Shown piece by piece: positions 46,396-57,925 of a DNA stretch of 64,000 nt. Numbering within the stretch: the first letter of the stretch is position 1; each line of letters begins with the position of its first letter. The DNA lies in assembly GCA_038380435.1 (NCBI GenBank), contig JAWZYU010000019.1:19741801-19805800 (forward strand), written 5' to 3'. Under the pieces are notes generated by a model. It searched no databases and was not told the DNA's origin. It saw only the letters and a list, made by a program, of their open reading frames with translations. This DNA comes from Ryuthela nishihirai (Eukaryota > Arthropoda > Arachnida > Araneae > Heptathelidae). The position numbers were made by a program, and so were the translations under genes.

Positions 46396-46962
46396 CTGTC
46401 ACTCAAAAAAGTATCCGAACACTATGGTTGATTAGAGAATTCAGAAAAAACATCTGGCAACGATTTTTTTTAGAAATTAGTGATCTGGCAACCTTCGTGT
46501 CACACTTTTTAATATATATAATGCGTATGAATATATAATGCAATGAAATATGGAGCGTGTGCAGTTACCGTTCACAGCAAACTGGAGCGGTTAATGTTCA
46601 CAGCACATTGGATCGTGTGAGCTCACAAAGACCTGGATCGTGTGGGCTCACTCACGGAAATATTGAGCGTGTGCAGTTACCGTTCACAGCAAACTGGAGC
46701 GTGTGCAGTAACTGCACACCCTCCAGTTTGCTGTGAACGGTAACTGGACACGCTCAATAACGTGTAATATAAGTCCAGTTTGCTGTGAACGGTAACTGGA
46801 GCGTGTACAGTTGCTGTACACGCTCCAGATATTTTTCCTAAATTCTGTAATCACGTGACACGAAGGTTGCCAGATCACTAATTTCTAAAAAAAATCGTTG
46901 CAAGATGTTTTTTCTGAATTCTGTAATCAACCATAGTGTTCGGATACTTTTTTGAGCGACTG
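46396..46962. mobile_element. Composite Tc1/mariner-like MITE
   Basis: TA-flanked (46394-46395 and 46963-46964). Terminal inverted repeats of about 110 bp carry AAAAAAGTATCCGAACACTA and TCTGGCAACCTTCGTGTCAC. The core (46551-46830) holds direct and inverted copies of CAGTTACCGTTCACAGCAAA and GGAGCGTGTGCAGT. No transposase. The frame at 46684-46878 is an artefact of the repeats. Confidence 0.88.
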
Positions 46963-46964
46963 TA

Positions 46965-47505
46965 CAGGGTTAAGTTGAATCAGCACATTACCAGTCTTAG
47001 CGGATAGCATTACGGAAAGTTTAATAAATGTGGAAATGAACAGTTGAAAGCTGATAATAATCTTTTGCCTGATAATCTGACTGACAAAGTAGAGTAAGCA
47101 TCTAGAAATACGTATATCGTCATGGGGAGGCGCTCATTTATCTGTAATGAAACCATTGCATTTACATTCATTTTCATATAATTAGATGCATGAAAAGAAT
47201 GCGTGAGAGCAACTTCTAAAAATTTAGGTATCTTACAAATTAGAAAACTATATATTTACCATAGGTGTTAAAATATTTGATGAAGAATCCGACAAACCAA
47301 AAATTATGAAACGTTTGTGACAGATACACTGTCTTACAGACATTTACATACGGACGGGTTCTTTGTTCAAAACACTATAGTTCAGAAACATTTTGTTATT
47401 TTTTTTTCCACAGGAAAGCTTTATGATTCTCTGCTGGGAGATATAAAGTTATTGAAAGAACGATGTTGCATTTCAAAAATATTAAATTATTTTTATTGAA
47501 TAATT
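46965..47505. other. AT-rich spacer
   Basis: Nothing recognised. Confidence 0.4.
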
Positions 47506-47657
47506 TGACGGGAGGCTACCATCTGTCTCCCAACAGCTGTTCCAGTGGGTCTCCTCCCTTAACCTTCTCTGAGCCTTCCGGATCCTTGTGACCTGGCCAT
47601 TTAGCCCATGGTGGGCAAAAAAGTGCCGCTCAGAGGTAAAACAACGTAACCCAACCC
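47506..47657 (+). mobile_element. SINE-A 3' fragment
   Basis: Begins at TTTGACGGGAGGCTACC; tail AAAACAACGTAACCCAACCC. Probably 5'-truncated at insertion, TSD not found. Confidence 0.82.
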
Positions 47658-47906
47658 TCCCTCCCTCACTGGTACACCACCAGACAGCATTGAGGAAAAC
47701 GAAGCAAGAAAAACGCTTCTAGTTTATGGTTGTCGTAATTTCTTTTTTTTTCTGACCGTCAATAAAATTTTTTGCATTCCTTTGAATTACTTAACGCCAT
47801 TACTGATATCAGAAAAATATTCTTTTGTCGTTTAGATTTTTACTGAATGAAATGAGAGCTTAAAATACAATTTACAGTTCAAATCGTTTTTAGTTTTATT
47901 AATTTT

Positions 47907-48015
47907 TTGTGGCTGAATGGTTCGCGCGCTTGACAACTGATCAAAGAGACTCGGATAAGGCATGATGCAAGTTTTATTCCTTGACCCAGTAATCCAGCTG
48001 CTTGAGGGGTCATTT
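47907..48015 (+). repeat. Degraded SINE-B
   Basis: GTGGCTGAATGGTTCGCGCG head and CAGCTGCTTGAGGGGTCATT end, with most of the body deleted. Confidence 0.6.
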
Positions 48016-48419
48016 ATTCGTTTAATTTCTTTTCTTCGAAGGATAAGGTAGGCTTTATATATCTCTCTGCAAATTTTCACTAGGATTTCATCATGGATTG
48101 CTTGGGTCATGACCTTTGGAATTTTATTTTTAAATGGCCTACGTGCAATAAAACATCCAGAACCGTTATTTACACAATTCAAAGGATGTCAATTCAGTGC
48201 ACAATTCTGACTCTATTTGCATGTTAAAAAAAAGAGAAAAAAAGAGTGCAAAAATGTTATCTGTCCTTTCGGAGAACATAGTCAAACTGTTTAACTGATT
48301 CGTAGTAGCCTAATGCTATCCAGCCGAGTGCATTGGCTAGGGCAGCATTAGTCCTCACTGGTCTTCAGATCGCAGAGATTATCTAACTACTGGCTGGGCG
48401 CCCTGACGCCTACTATTAC
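48016..48419. other. Spacer
   Basis: Positions 48300-48419 are GC-richer and would be intron just after the candidate exon on the minus strand. Confidence 0.3.
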
Positions 48420-48551
48420 CTCTGATGGGATGATGCCCTGAGGCACGATGCGATGGTAGTGCGTCAGCAAAACACACTGTGGACCAGCAGGGTAATCGAG
48501 GATTGACCGGATATACCAACTGTCGATGTGAAACCCTTTGTTCTCCATCAT
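48420..48551 (-). other. Candidate internal exon, 132 nt, phase 0-0
   Basis: On the minus strand CCCCTTCCAG precedes ATGATGGAG, and 132 nt later TCAGAG meets GTAATA. The 44 codons are open (starting MMENKGFHIDSWYIRS) with balanced composition and GC near 50%, unlike the surroundings. The frame continues open upstream to 48863. I do not recognise the protein. The donor is weaker than consensus at +4 to +6. Alternatives are a chance frame or a processed fragment. Confidence 0.35.
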
Positions 48552-48884
48552 CTGGAAGGGGTCAAGGTCTGTCGTTGGACCCGCAAGTGCTCGAGGATTA
48601 TAGAATATTAGAGACAGACAACACTGATATGCGTTTTTATTTTTTCTTTGCCGATTCTTACGTCGCGTTTTAAGAGGACAAGAAACTGTCTCCGAAAACC
48701 CATTGTTATCAGATGCAATATTGGAAAGCAAAAAGACACACACTGCTGGAAATATGGATTTGTGTTTCCTCAAGTGCGAGATCTCTAGAGAAATTGTTAT
48801 TCGCATGTTGAGTTCACATGTTCTTAGGTCAGATAATGTAAAATAATCCGCACAATACGACAAAAGAAAAAAAAATAAATATCC
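48552..48884. other. Spacer upstream of candidate exon
   Basis: Open in the same minus frame, but composition drops to AT-rich and Lys/Arg-rich codons, so most of it is probably intron. Confidence 0.3.
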
Positions 48885-49475
48885 CCCTCTGGTAGCTTCT
48901 TGCCACAGAGGTCTGACAGGTTGGGTTAGGTTGTTTTACCTCTGAGCGGCACTTTTTTGCACACCATGGGCTAAATGGCCAGGTCACATGGACCCCGAAG
49001 GCTCAGAGAAGGTGGGGGGAGGGGACCCACTGGAACAGCTGTTGGGAGACAGATGGTAGCCCCCGTCAAGGCCATCCAGCGTGTTCTTTAACGTGCATAG
49101 GGTATGGCTCTCCCACACACGGGGCCACGGCTTAACGTCCCATCCGACGGACGGCGGCCTTTCCAAGCCCATCGGTGTCCCCTACTGACCGTGGGCAGGG
49201 CGGGGAAATTTTGCGGAGATAAATCTCAACGCTGACCCAGCTGGGACTCGAACCTGGGAACTACAGATTACGAGCCTGGCGCGCTACCGACTGAGCCACC
49301 CCCGCTCCGGTCTGACAGGAGCCTGTCAGTTTACATTCCATAGTAGAAGGTCTGTGAGGATGGCGGGACCTAAGCAGAAAGACAACGCAAGCATCCATGC
49401 CATTCAGAGGCTCGAACCCAAGTCTCTTTGATGTGTAACCAAGCACGCTAACCACTCGGCCACGATACTGACGAA
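48885..49475 (-). mobile_element. SINE-B split by a SINE-A
   Basis: Halves at 48885-48920 and 49309-49475, running from CCCCCTCTGGTAGC to ACCACTCGGCCACG. Diverged. Confidence 0.85.
48921..49308 (-). mobile_element. SINE-A nested in SINE-B, perfect TSD
   Basis: TSD GGTCTGACAGG (48910-48920 and 49309-49319), itself SINE-B sequence. Confidence 0.95.
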
Positions 49476-50170
49476 CAGAAATTTTATTTGAATTTAAAAG
49501 AAGTGCTTTATATTTTGTCAGTATCTCTTTTTAAATATGCACTGTAAATACACTATATTACAAAAAGTAATCTCATACTTGCACTTTTATGTCAATGAAA
49601 AACCATATTCAGAGCTCCTTAAATTGGAAAATAAGTTTTTTATTAAAAAATGCCACTAGACATAAATTGAACATCTGGTTAATATCCCTCGAAATGTCGA
49701 TTTTCAAGAATAATTATTCAATATTTAAGGAATTATTGAATCTGGAATATTTAACATCAGACGCTCTTATCACACTCTTCCTAAATACAGTTTGTCTCCA
49801 AATCGATGAAAACTTTAAAAATCTTTACACAAACTTCAAATATTACATTTATGTTAGTCAATAATTTCTTTTAACAGTTGTTTCAGCTTTCGAGGTACAT
49901 TTTCAACACTAGTGAAAGTTACAGTTAAATGTTTCAGTTTCCGTAACTTTTTAAATATTAAACGAATCTTGTGGGAAACAGAGATTTAGAGAGATTTGAG
50001 CGGGATCATCACTTTATATCCGGTAACACATTTTTATTTAAAAAAAAAAACATTTTCGTAGTTAAGGAGCTTTAAATATGAATTTCCATTCATAAATATA
50101 GAAACGTCTAGTTACTTTTTGTAATTTAATGTAATTCATATGGGAGTTGTAATCAATGTGTACTACGTAT
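49476..50170. other. AT-rich spacer
   Basis: A 91-codon plus frame (49589-49864) is AT-biased and has no motif. Confidence 0.35.
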
Positions 50171-50645
50171 TCTATCCACGCAGGCGCGCATTATAGCATT
50201 TTGGGGCTTTGGACGCTGGGGCCAAATGGAGGTGTACCAATTTATGTAGAGAAATGAAAACTAAATGAACAGAAAGATATTTAGTTTTTCAAACACAGAA
50301 AAGAAGAAAGTGAGAAAGATAAATTATGTTTTTTACTTTTCCAGCCGTTAGCTCAGGAAATTGATCAATTATCTCAGCATAATAAATTTCATTGATAATT
50401 TCTTTTTCGGTGAAACCAGCTGTTCAATAATTCCTGCCACAGTGGTGGCACTACCTGATTATTTTTGCCTGATTTATTTGCCATCTGGTGTAAAGATTGT
50501 GACAACTATACAGCCCACTTCCTAAGCAATCATATGATCCATTTTGCTGTAATTATCGCTAATCCTAAAAGCAACTGAAATGAGGCCTCTAGAAATTTGG
50601 GGGCCCTAGGCAATCGCCCGTAGGAGAAGACTCCACTGCGTGTAG
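50171..50645. mobile_element. Possible hAT-type remnant
   Basis: GGCGCGCATTATAGC at the left and GGGGGCCCTAGGCAATCGCCC at the right recall the ends of non-autonomous hAT families. No matching 8-bp TSD; weak call. Confidence 0.3.
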
Positions 50646-50887
50646 GCTTCGTCAGTTTTCTTTAAACGAAATTAGCGTTTTTTTTAATGTTATAAGGAAT
50701 GAAATAAATTATTTCTCTAGAAACACATTTAGTCACGGATATCTATCAATAGATTGTCAGTAATATACAATAGAGACGATCTGTGAAGAAAGAGGTTCTT
50801 GATCACAAAGGCAACATGCATCAGAGGGAAATCAACTGGGGCTGATACTTATATATGTACACTGATCAAAATAGTATAAAGCCCTCT

Positions 50888-51085
50888 AACGGCCGAGTGG
50901 TTAGCACGCTTGGCTACTGATCTACGGGACCTGGGTTCGAGCCCCGGGTAAGGCATGGCTGTTTGTGTCGTTTTTCTGCTGAGGTCCTGCCATCCTCTCA
51001 GATCTTCTACTGTGGCATATAAACTGACAGGCTCCTGTCAGACCTCTGTGGCAAGCAGCTGCTTGAGGGGGTATTTATTTATTTT
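50888..51085 (+). mobile_element. SINE-B, full length
   Basis: Near-consensus, with tail GGGGGTATTTATTTATTTTA. Confidence 0.9.
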
Positions 51086-51167
51086 ATTTATTTTTATCAC
51101 TGGAGAATAAGTTAAGGATATCAATCTAATATTTCCAAACTTTTTCATTTTTACCGATATTTATTTG

Positions 51168-51345
51168 TTCAGTAACCGAGCGGCTAGCGTGTTGGCTACT
51201 GATCAAAGGGACCCTGGGTTCGAGCCCTGGGTGTGGTATGGATGTTTTTGTTGTTTTCCTGCTGAGGTGTCGCCTTCCTCACAGACCTTCTAATATGGAG
51301 TCTGTCAGACCTCTGTGGCAAGCAGCTGATTGAGGGAATATTTAT
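51168..51345 (+). mobile_element. SINE-B, diverged, short deletion
   Basis: Head AACCGAGCGGCTAGCGTG and box B GGTTCGAGCCC remain. The ACTATGGCATATAAACTGAC block is deleted. Confidence 0.82.
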
Positions 51346-52639
51346 TTTTATTTTTTTATTTAAAAAACTATGAAAACTCGATCATTAAGAAAAGTTTTAC
51401 ATTTCATAAGAATTTCTCTCCAAAACTGAAAAAAGTTGAAATAATCGATAAGCAAAATAAACAAAAATACATCTTATTTAGTATTAGACTGGATTACAAG
51501 TTATAACCATATAATAAAATGATTATTATTTAGACTATAACAAACTTTTAAAATAAATTTTTATAGTAATGCAATGCTTAACGTTCCATCCTGCATAACT
51601 CTTTAAATGCTGTAGAAAATCAAAACTTAGAATCTTTAATTTATCTAAAGAGGCATTTCTAAATAAAGATCTTGCAACAAAAATTTAATTTTTCCTCGAC
51701 TGTTTCCAATGATGTATAATGGGCATCACTTCACAGAAATAATGAGGTTAGCCCAGTGGGCATACAAATTAAAATTTTTGCTTCCTAACGTTATATTTAT
51801 ATTTAAATATTAAATATTTATTCAGGATATTTCTCGAAAAACAAAATACAAATGTAGGGGCGCTGCTAACTCTTCTAGAGAATTCTTTCGCATTGCTAGT
51901 AAAATCTCTTTAAAAAAAAGATTAATATTTACCCTCAAATATAGTACGTACAGATATGTAGAATAAACAAATTAAAACTAATAAGACCATCATCGCTCGT
52001 GGGCATGAAATGTTCGATTTCAACGGCGAAATATTTTTATGTTTGGAATGTGAACATTCTCTGATGGCTGAAATTCAAATTAATGAACGATGTAAAAAAA
52101 AATACTAAAAGCAATATTTTATTGCTGTCTCTCAACAAGAAATAATTTCCCCGTTTATTTCTTGAAAGGAAAAAAAAATCGTCAAAAAAATCTACGCGTG
52201 TCAAACCACTTACTAGAGAAGTGCTGTGTTATTAGCGAAAAGTTTTCTATGCTAATTTATTCCCTTATTGTTAGCATCAGCATTGCAAAGTAAACATTGA
52301 GTGTCAAAAATTTTTTTTTTAAGACAGAAGAATTTTGTGCGGATTATCTTACTGGCCATTTTATACCATTGATTCAAACTTTTTAGTGCGAAGAGTTTTT
52401 TTTAAATTATAATCCTGCTATTTACTTGCATTTTTACCTATCTTCCCATTGATTTCTGCTCATCATTTGTCGGTTTGTGTCGTTAAAGAGAGTCCACCAT
52501 ATCTTCCGAAAACGACGGACAAACTTAACGATTTATGTGTCAAATGAAAACTTGTAAAGCTGGGAGTGTCATGGGCTGTGAAAATTTAACCTCCGTGCTT
52601 TCGTTCCTCCTAAAAACGATTGTTTAGCTATATCTTCGG
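51346..52639. other. AT-rich spacer
   Basis: Nothing recognised. Confidence 0.4.
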
Positions 52640-52790
52640 AAGTGAGAGTGGAATTCATCGAAGGCCTCTTTTTCATCAAGTATAGAGAGGGAGTTAGCGG
52701 AGAAAATCCAACTCAGGAGCAGAGGAGTCATCCTTGAGAACATCAAATTACGAGCCTAGTGTGCTACAAATTACTTTCTGACTCTCCCCC
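52640..52790 (-). repeat. Very old SINE-A relative
   Basis: Contains TTCATCAAGTATAGAGAGG and AATTACGAGCCTAGTGTGC, as in the copy at 41366. Confidence 0.5.
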
Positions 52791-53745
52791 CAAAAAATAA
52801 GCATTAGAGGCTTTTTAAAATCATAAAAGCTCTTTAAAAGAACTTATATCTCTTACAATATTAAAAAAAATATAGTTGATACATTATGTTTTTTGTTACA
52901 GCAAAATATATGTTAACCTCACTGCTGCTTCCAATTTTCTTTTATTTTCACCGAAAAAAAGTTGAAAATACTGACATGGAATTATTCCACAATGGAATAA
53001 TAGGAAATTCCAAAGGAAAAAAAGTTGCTTTACTGGGGTGAAAACAAAGCTTCATATTTTATTCTTTATCATGATAATATGTTAGGTAGAATGTGGGATA
53101 AATGAAACCCAACATAGAGTGCTCATTTCTAAGTGATGATTCGGTTATTTCTCTTTGAATTATTTAAGGAATATAATGAACACACAATTCAACGATTTCT
53201 ACGAAATCAGAATTATCCACTTATTCACGATTGCTACAAATACATCTGTATACAATTATTTTCCTTACAATAACTATTCTTAAACTTTGGAGGTCTTTTC
53301 ATTCACATTGTACATTACGAGGAATCACAATCATTAAAATGAAGTTTTCGATAAAATTACAAATAGCATAACGATGTCAATGATACGTATCAGTGACAGG
53401 GATATTGTATCACTGAACTCGTTCCTCTTTCTTGGCATTATCAAACACATCAGCCAGAGAAAATGGGTTGTCATTTTTCACAACTGGCTATCACTTTCCT
53501 TCTCCATTAATAAATAACAGAGCTATTGTTCCTCTTAATCGGATTAGAAATGCAGGTCTGCATTTGGAAATGAAAAATTATAGTCACTTCAATGACACTA
53601 ACATTCTCTCTCTTCAAATCAAAACACGCAACAGTCTTTAACAGGAATAGAGCAAAAGTACACTGACATGCATTGTATAAACTTTCTCTCAGAGTTTGAA
53701 CATTAATCAACTCAAAATACAGCTCATAGTTCAGATATTCTCCAA
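52791..53745. other. AT-rich spacer
   Basis: Nothing recognised. Confidence 0.4.
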
Positions 53746-53754
53746 AAACTTAAG

Positions 53755-54047
53755 GGTTGGGTTGTTTTACCTCTGAGCGGCACTTTTTTGCACACCATGG
53801 GCTAAATGGCAGGTCACATGGACCCCGAAGGCTCAGAGAAGGTTGGGGGAGGGGACCCACTGGAACAGCTGTTGGGAGACAGATGGTAGCCTCCCGTCAA
53901 GGCCATCCAGCGTGTTCTTTAACGTGCACAGGGTATGGCTCTCCCGCACACGAGGCCACGGTTTAACGTCCCATCCGATGGACGGCGACCTTTCCGAGCC
54001 CATCGGTGTCCCCTACTGACCGTGGGCAGGGCGGGGAATTTTGCCAG
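53755..54047 (-). mobile_element. SINE-A, 5'-truncated, TSD
   Basis: TSD AAACTTAAG (53746-53754 and 54048-54056). The whole tRNA head is missing; the element stops at GGGGAATTTTGC. Confidence 0.93.
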
Positions 54048-54056
54048 AAACTTAAG

Positions 54057-54389
54057 ATGAGAGGATTTGTAATGCTTGAATGTAATATGGAATGCCCTAA
54101 CGTGAAATGTTATAGTAATGTATATAAAATGTTGAAAAACTTTGGTCTTTTTTAAAGGAAATTAACATTTAAAAAATGTTTTTTTTATAAGAAATAATCT
54201 TTTATATATCAGCACCACTCGTTCGAATGAAAATGTGTCTAGATATAAAATTTTCAATTAATTGCCTGTTCAGCCACCTCTACAAACAGAAAGGAAGAGG
54301 ATATCGAAAACCACCTTTTTTCAGTTTGGAGTCCACTGAATTATGCTCTTATTTAAAACCCGCATGACTAATTTTTTTAGAGATAATTT
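54057..54389. other. AT-rich spacer
   Basis: Nothing recognised. Confidence 0.4.
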
Positions 54390-54850
54390 TTTTCCCACAA
54401 CAATCGTTTTTTTTATGATCAATGTTCCAACGATCCACTTTTTTAATGATTGATATTTTTTCACAATCGGCTTTTGCAACTTTTTTTTTTTCATCCCCAT
54501 TTTTCATCGATAGATTTTTTTTCACAGCAATCAATTTTTCAATAATCAATGTTCCAACGATCCACTTTTTTTAACGATTGATTTTTTTTCTACAAGCGAC
54601 TTTGTAACGATCTTTTTTTTTTGCACAATTGGGTTTTTAGACGATATATTTTTCTTATGATCGAGTTTTTTTAACGATGCATGAGGGAATTTTTTTTTTC
54701 TCACCTTTTATAAACTATCGACTTTTCTTTCGCAATTGAGTTTTTGAAGTTAGAAATTTTTGCGATTGTATTTTGAACGATCGACTCTTCTTACGGTCTT
54801 TTTTTTTCCACCGTGGACTTTTATCTTTTTCTCGATCACAGTGTTTTTCC
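54390..54850. repeat. Degenerate array of GAT(C/T)GA and T-tract units
   Basis: T runs of 6-11 alternate with ACGATCGACT, ACGATTGATT or CAATCG-type words every 20-35 bp, more than a dozen times. A larger unit, CAATGTTCCAACGATCCACT, recurs at 54420 and 54546, giving a period of about 127 bp. Confidence 0.65.
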
Positions 54851-54914
54851 CCAATACGTCGCATGAGAAAGTAAAAAAAAAACTGCTCTTTTTAGTATAA
54901 AGTGCATGAACTTT

Positions 54915-54990
54915 TAGTTAAAGTGGTGCAGAGATGTCGCCTTAGATAAGGTGAAACTGAAGCTACCAGATCCGGTTCGAATCCCAAGTC
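54915..54990 (+). repeat. tRNA-like relic
   Basis: Box B-like CCGGTTCGAATCCC at about 54973-54986 with GTGGTGCAGAGATGTCGCC upstream. No closed cloverleaf; probably an orphan SINE head. Confidence 0.35.
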
Positions 54991-55465
54991 CATGGCACAG
55001 TTGTTTGTGCGAATCATAGCATACAGACAAGCTGCAAATTTTATGTGTTCAAACGCTAACATTAAAAAAAATGATTTTGATTTTTAAGGTATTAAATAAC
55101 AGGTTATGGTCAGGTTCCTTTATACGAAGAGCTGCTCGCCCATTGGAAGAACCTGGGGCACCGCCCCCACCAAAAATAATCACCAAAAATAATAAACGAG
55201 TTTCAGATTTAGTATTTATTATTTATCATATCTAAATCAGCAAAATGTCATTTTTATATTCGTTTCGCAATCATTATTTGTCGTGTTAGGTAGACAATGT
55301 TCACAGCATTGACTTTGCGAATTAAGGCTACGTCGTCTGCTTTCGTATTGTCAATACGAATTTTAACATTATGGCCACCGTCCAGAATCTTAGCATTATC
55401 TGTTATAACGATGACAGAAATGCGCATGCGTTGAAATACAATAGCGCTGAACTACACCAAGTAGT
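54991..55465. other. Spacer
   Basis: Nothing recognised. Confidence 0.35.
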
Positions 55466-55477
55466 CCCCCATTTTGT

Positions 55478-55860
55478 GGGGGCGGGGGTGGCTCAGTCGG
55501 TAGCGCGCCAGGCTCGTAATCTGTAGTTCCCAGGTTCGAGTCCCAGCTGGGTCAGCGTTGAGATTTATCTCCGCAAAATTCCACGCCCTGCCCACGGTCA
55601 GTAGGGGACACCGATGGGCTTGGAAAGGCCGCCGTCTGTCGGATGGGACGTTAAGCCGTGGCCCCGTGTGCGGAAGAGCCATACCCTGTGCACGTTAAAG
55701 AACACGCTGGATGGCCTTGACGGGAGACTACCATCTGTCTCCCACAGCTGTTCCAGTGGGTCCCCTCCCCCAACCTTCTCTGAGCCTTCGGGGTCCATGT
55801 GACCTGGCCATTTAGCTCATGGTGTGCAAAAAAGTGCCGCTCAGAGGTAAAACAACCCAA
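55478..55860 (+). mobile_element. SINE-A, full length, TSD
   Basis: TSD CCCCCATTTTGT (55466-55477 and 55861-55872). Near-consensus, both Pol III boxes intact. Confidence 0.95.
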
Positions 55861-56089
55861 CCCCCATTTTGTAGTGGCTATGACATTTGATTGGATGACT
55901 CTACCAAAGCAACCAATAGTCGACGATCTTCTTGGCGAATGTTGGAACTGGGTTACCAACTTTTTATTTTGCTAAGGAAGAATATTTATGTGTGAAATAT
56001 TTAAGAACAACATTAGATATGAAATATGTTGAACATGTGGACTAAATGAGAATCCCATTATCCTGTTTTAACATTACATCGACAGTAAT

Positions 56090-56162
56090 TCCGAGCTTGG
56101 TAGGCTAAATGCAGTATTTTTTCGGCTTATAATAAAGTTTCCGGTTCGATCCCATCCGCTGT
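56090..56162 (+). repeat. tRNA-like relic
   Basis: GCTTGGTAGGCTAAATGCAG and TTCCGGTTCGATCCCATCCG carry box A-like and box B-like strings; loop TTATAAT. Relic only. Confidence 0.35.
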
Positions 56163-56525
56163 CATTATAGTTTCTTTTTTTTTCAGTTTCTTTTATACAA
56201 TTCATTTTATTATTATGCCACATTTTTATAATTCGCAATAAAATAAACTAATGCATGTAATGAAATATATATATATAAATAAATTATTATTGTAATTTAA
56301 ATATAACCAAACGAAACAACTTTTTAAGTGATAATTTATGACGGGAAATTCAGTTTAAAATAATAAATATAAATTTATAATCAGAATGGTGTAAAATAAA
56401 ACAGTAACCCTATATATTAGACTTAATTTTCAAGAATAGTTTTTAAAATTCTATAAGTAAAATGCATATCCATATGGGTTATTATTGCAGTAGAGAAATT
56501 TTTTCCGAAAATTTTTTGTTAAAAA
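56163..56525. other. AT-rich spacer
   Basis: Includes a short TA repeat near 56267. Nothing else. Confidence 0.4.
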
Positions 56526-56536
56526 TGCGTTTTAAG

Positions 56537-56787
56537 TTGGGTTGTTTTACCTCTGAGCGGCAATTTTTTGCACACCATGGGCTAAATTGCCAGGTCACAT
56601 GGACCCCGAAGGCTCAGAGAAGGTTGGGGGAGGGGACCCACTGGAACAGCTGTTGGGAGACAGACGGTAGCCTCCTGTCAAGGCCATCCAGTGTGTTCTT
56701 TAACGTGCACAGGGTATGTCTCTCCCGCACACGGGGCCACGGCTTAACGTCCCATCCGACGGACGGCGGCCTTTCCAAGCCCATCGG
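56537..56787 (-). mobile_element. SINE-A, 5'-truncated, TSD
   Basis: TSD TGCGTTTTAAG (56526-56536 and 56788-56798). Stops in the body at CCCATCGG; tRNA head absent. Confidence 0.94.
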
Positions 56788-56853
56788 TGCGTTTTAAGAA
56801 CAGCTGAAAAGTACAATGTATATTACGAAATGTCTTTTCATTGCTATTCGGTT

Positions 56854-57133
56854 TGCAAAACTCCCCGCCCTGCCCACGGTCAATAGGGGACACCGATGGG
56901 CTAGGAAAGGTCGCCGTCCGTCGGATGGGATGTTAAGCCTAGTTCCGTGTGCGGGAGAGCCATTACGTTAAAGAACACGCTGAATGGCCCTGACGGGAGG
57001 TTACCATCTGTCTCCTAACAGCTGTCCAGTGGGTACTCTTCTCCCAACTTTCTCAGAGCCTTCGGGGTCCTTGTGACCTGGCCATTTAACCCACTGTGTG
57101 CGAAAAATGACGTTCAGAGGTAAAAACAACCAC
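56854..57133 (+). mobile_element. SINE-A, 5'-truncated, TSD
   Basis: TSD CTATTCGGTT (56844-56853 and 57134-57143). Begins at TGCAAAACTCCCCGCC, just after the head. It lies 56 bp from an oppositely oriented truncated copy. Confidence 0.93.
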
Positions 57134-57379
57134 CTATTCGGTTCAACCGATTATCAAGCACCTCCCAAATTTTTCTTTTCTATAGTCGAATCCTGCCTCT
57201 AAGTAGTCAAAGCGTCCCATCAATCAATTTTATTTCATCATCATATGCAATTGATAATAGCGAAACATATGAGTGAACCCAAAAAGCACATGGTTTGTCT
57301 GGGCCACTAAAGGAAATTAATACAAAAATCAATAACGACTTACTCACTACAAAGATTACAAACAATATGTGCCATTTTT

Positions 57380-57925
57380 CCGATATATGTACAATGCATT
57401 TTTACTTTACACTTGATTATTTAACATAGGTGCAACATCTTCCAAAGAAAAAAGAAAACTTTTTAAATTCTGCTTAAACATATTAAATTTTTTTTCACTT
57501 CTAATTTCAAGAGGCAACTCATTGAAGATTTTAGGTGCGATATTCGAATAATGCTTATGAGCAATTTCTTTTTTGGTCAAAGGAACTGAGTATTTTGGAC
57601 CTTTCTTTCTAAAGTTGTGTAAATCAGGCTGAATGTGAAAATTAAAGCAATTTTGCTTAAAAAATATCATCACTCTAAAAACAAATATATGTCTAATGGG
57701 AAGAATTTTTAGCATAGAGTAACGACTGAAATTGCTTAAAATATCAGTGTTATTTTTTGCAATTAATTTAATAATTTGGTTTTGCAGATATACCAGAGGT
57801 TTAAAAACGAGACATAAGTTCCACCCCAACAAACTACACCGTATTGAAATGCAGCTTGTATCCACGAGAAGTACAATGTTCGCAGCATATTAAGATTAAC
57901 TTTCTATTTCAAGTAGTGTAATTTG
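57380..57925 (-). pseudogene. LINE C-terminal relic
   Basis: The minus frame 57407-57865 (152 codons) carries VYLQNQIIKLI, MLKILPIRHIFVFRV and FNELPLEIRSEKKFNMFKQN, typical of the region after the polymerase of Jockey/CR1-like LINEs. Upstream, in another frame, WIQAAFQYGVVCWGG is visible (to about 57910), so a frameshift breaks it. It ends in PMLNNQV and a stop at 57407-57409. Different family from the zinc-knuckle LINE. Confidence 0.75.

Noticed and set aside
49589..49864. 91-codon plus frame
   Set aside because: AT-biased codons and hydrophobic low-complexity composition typical of chance.
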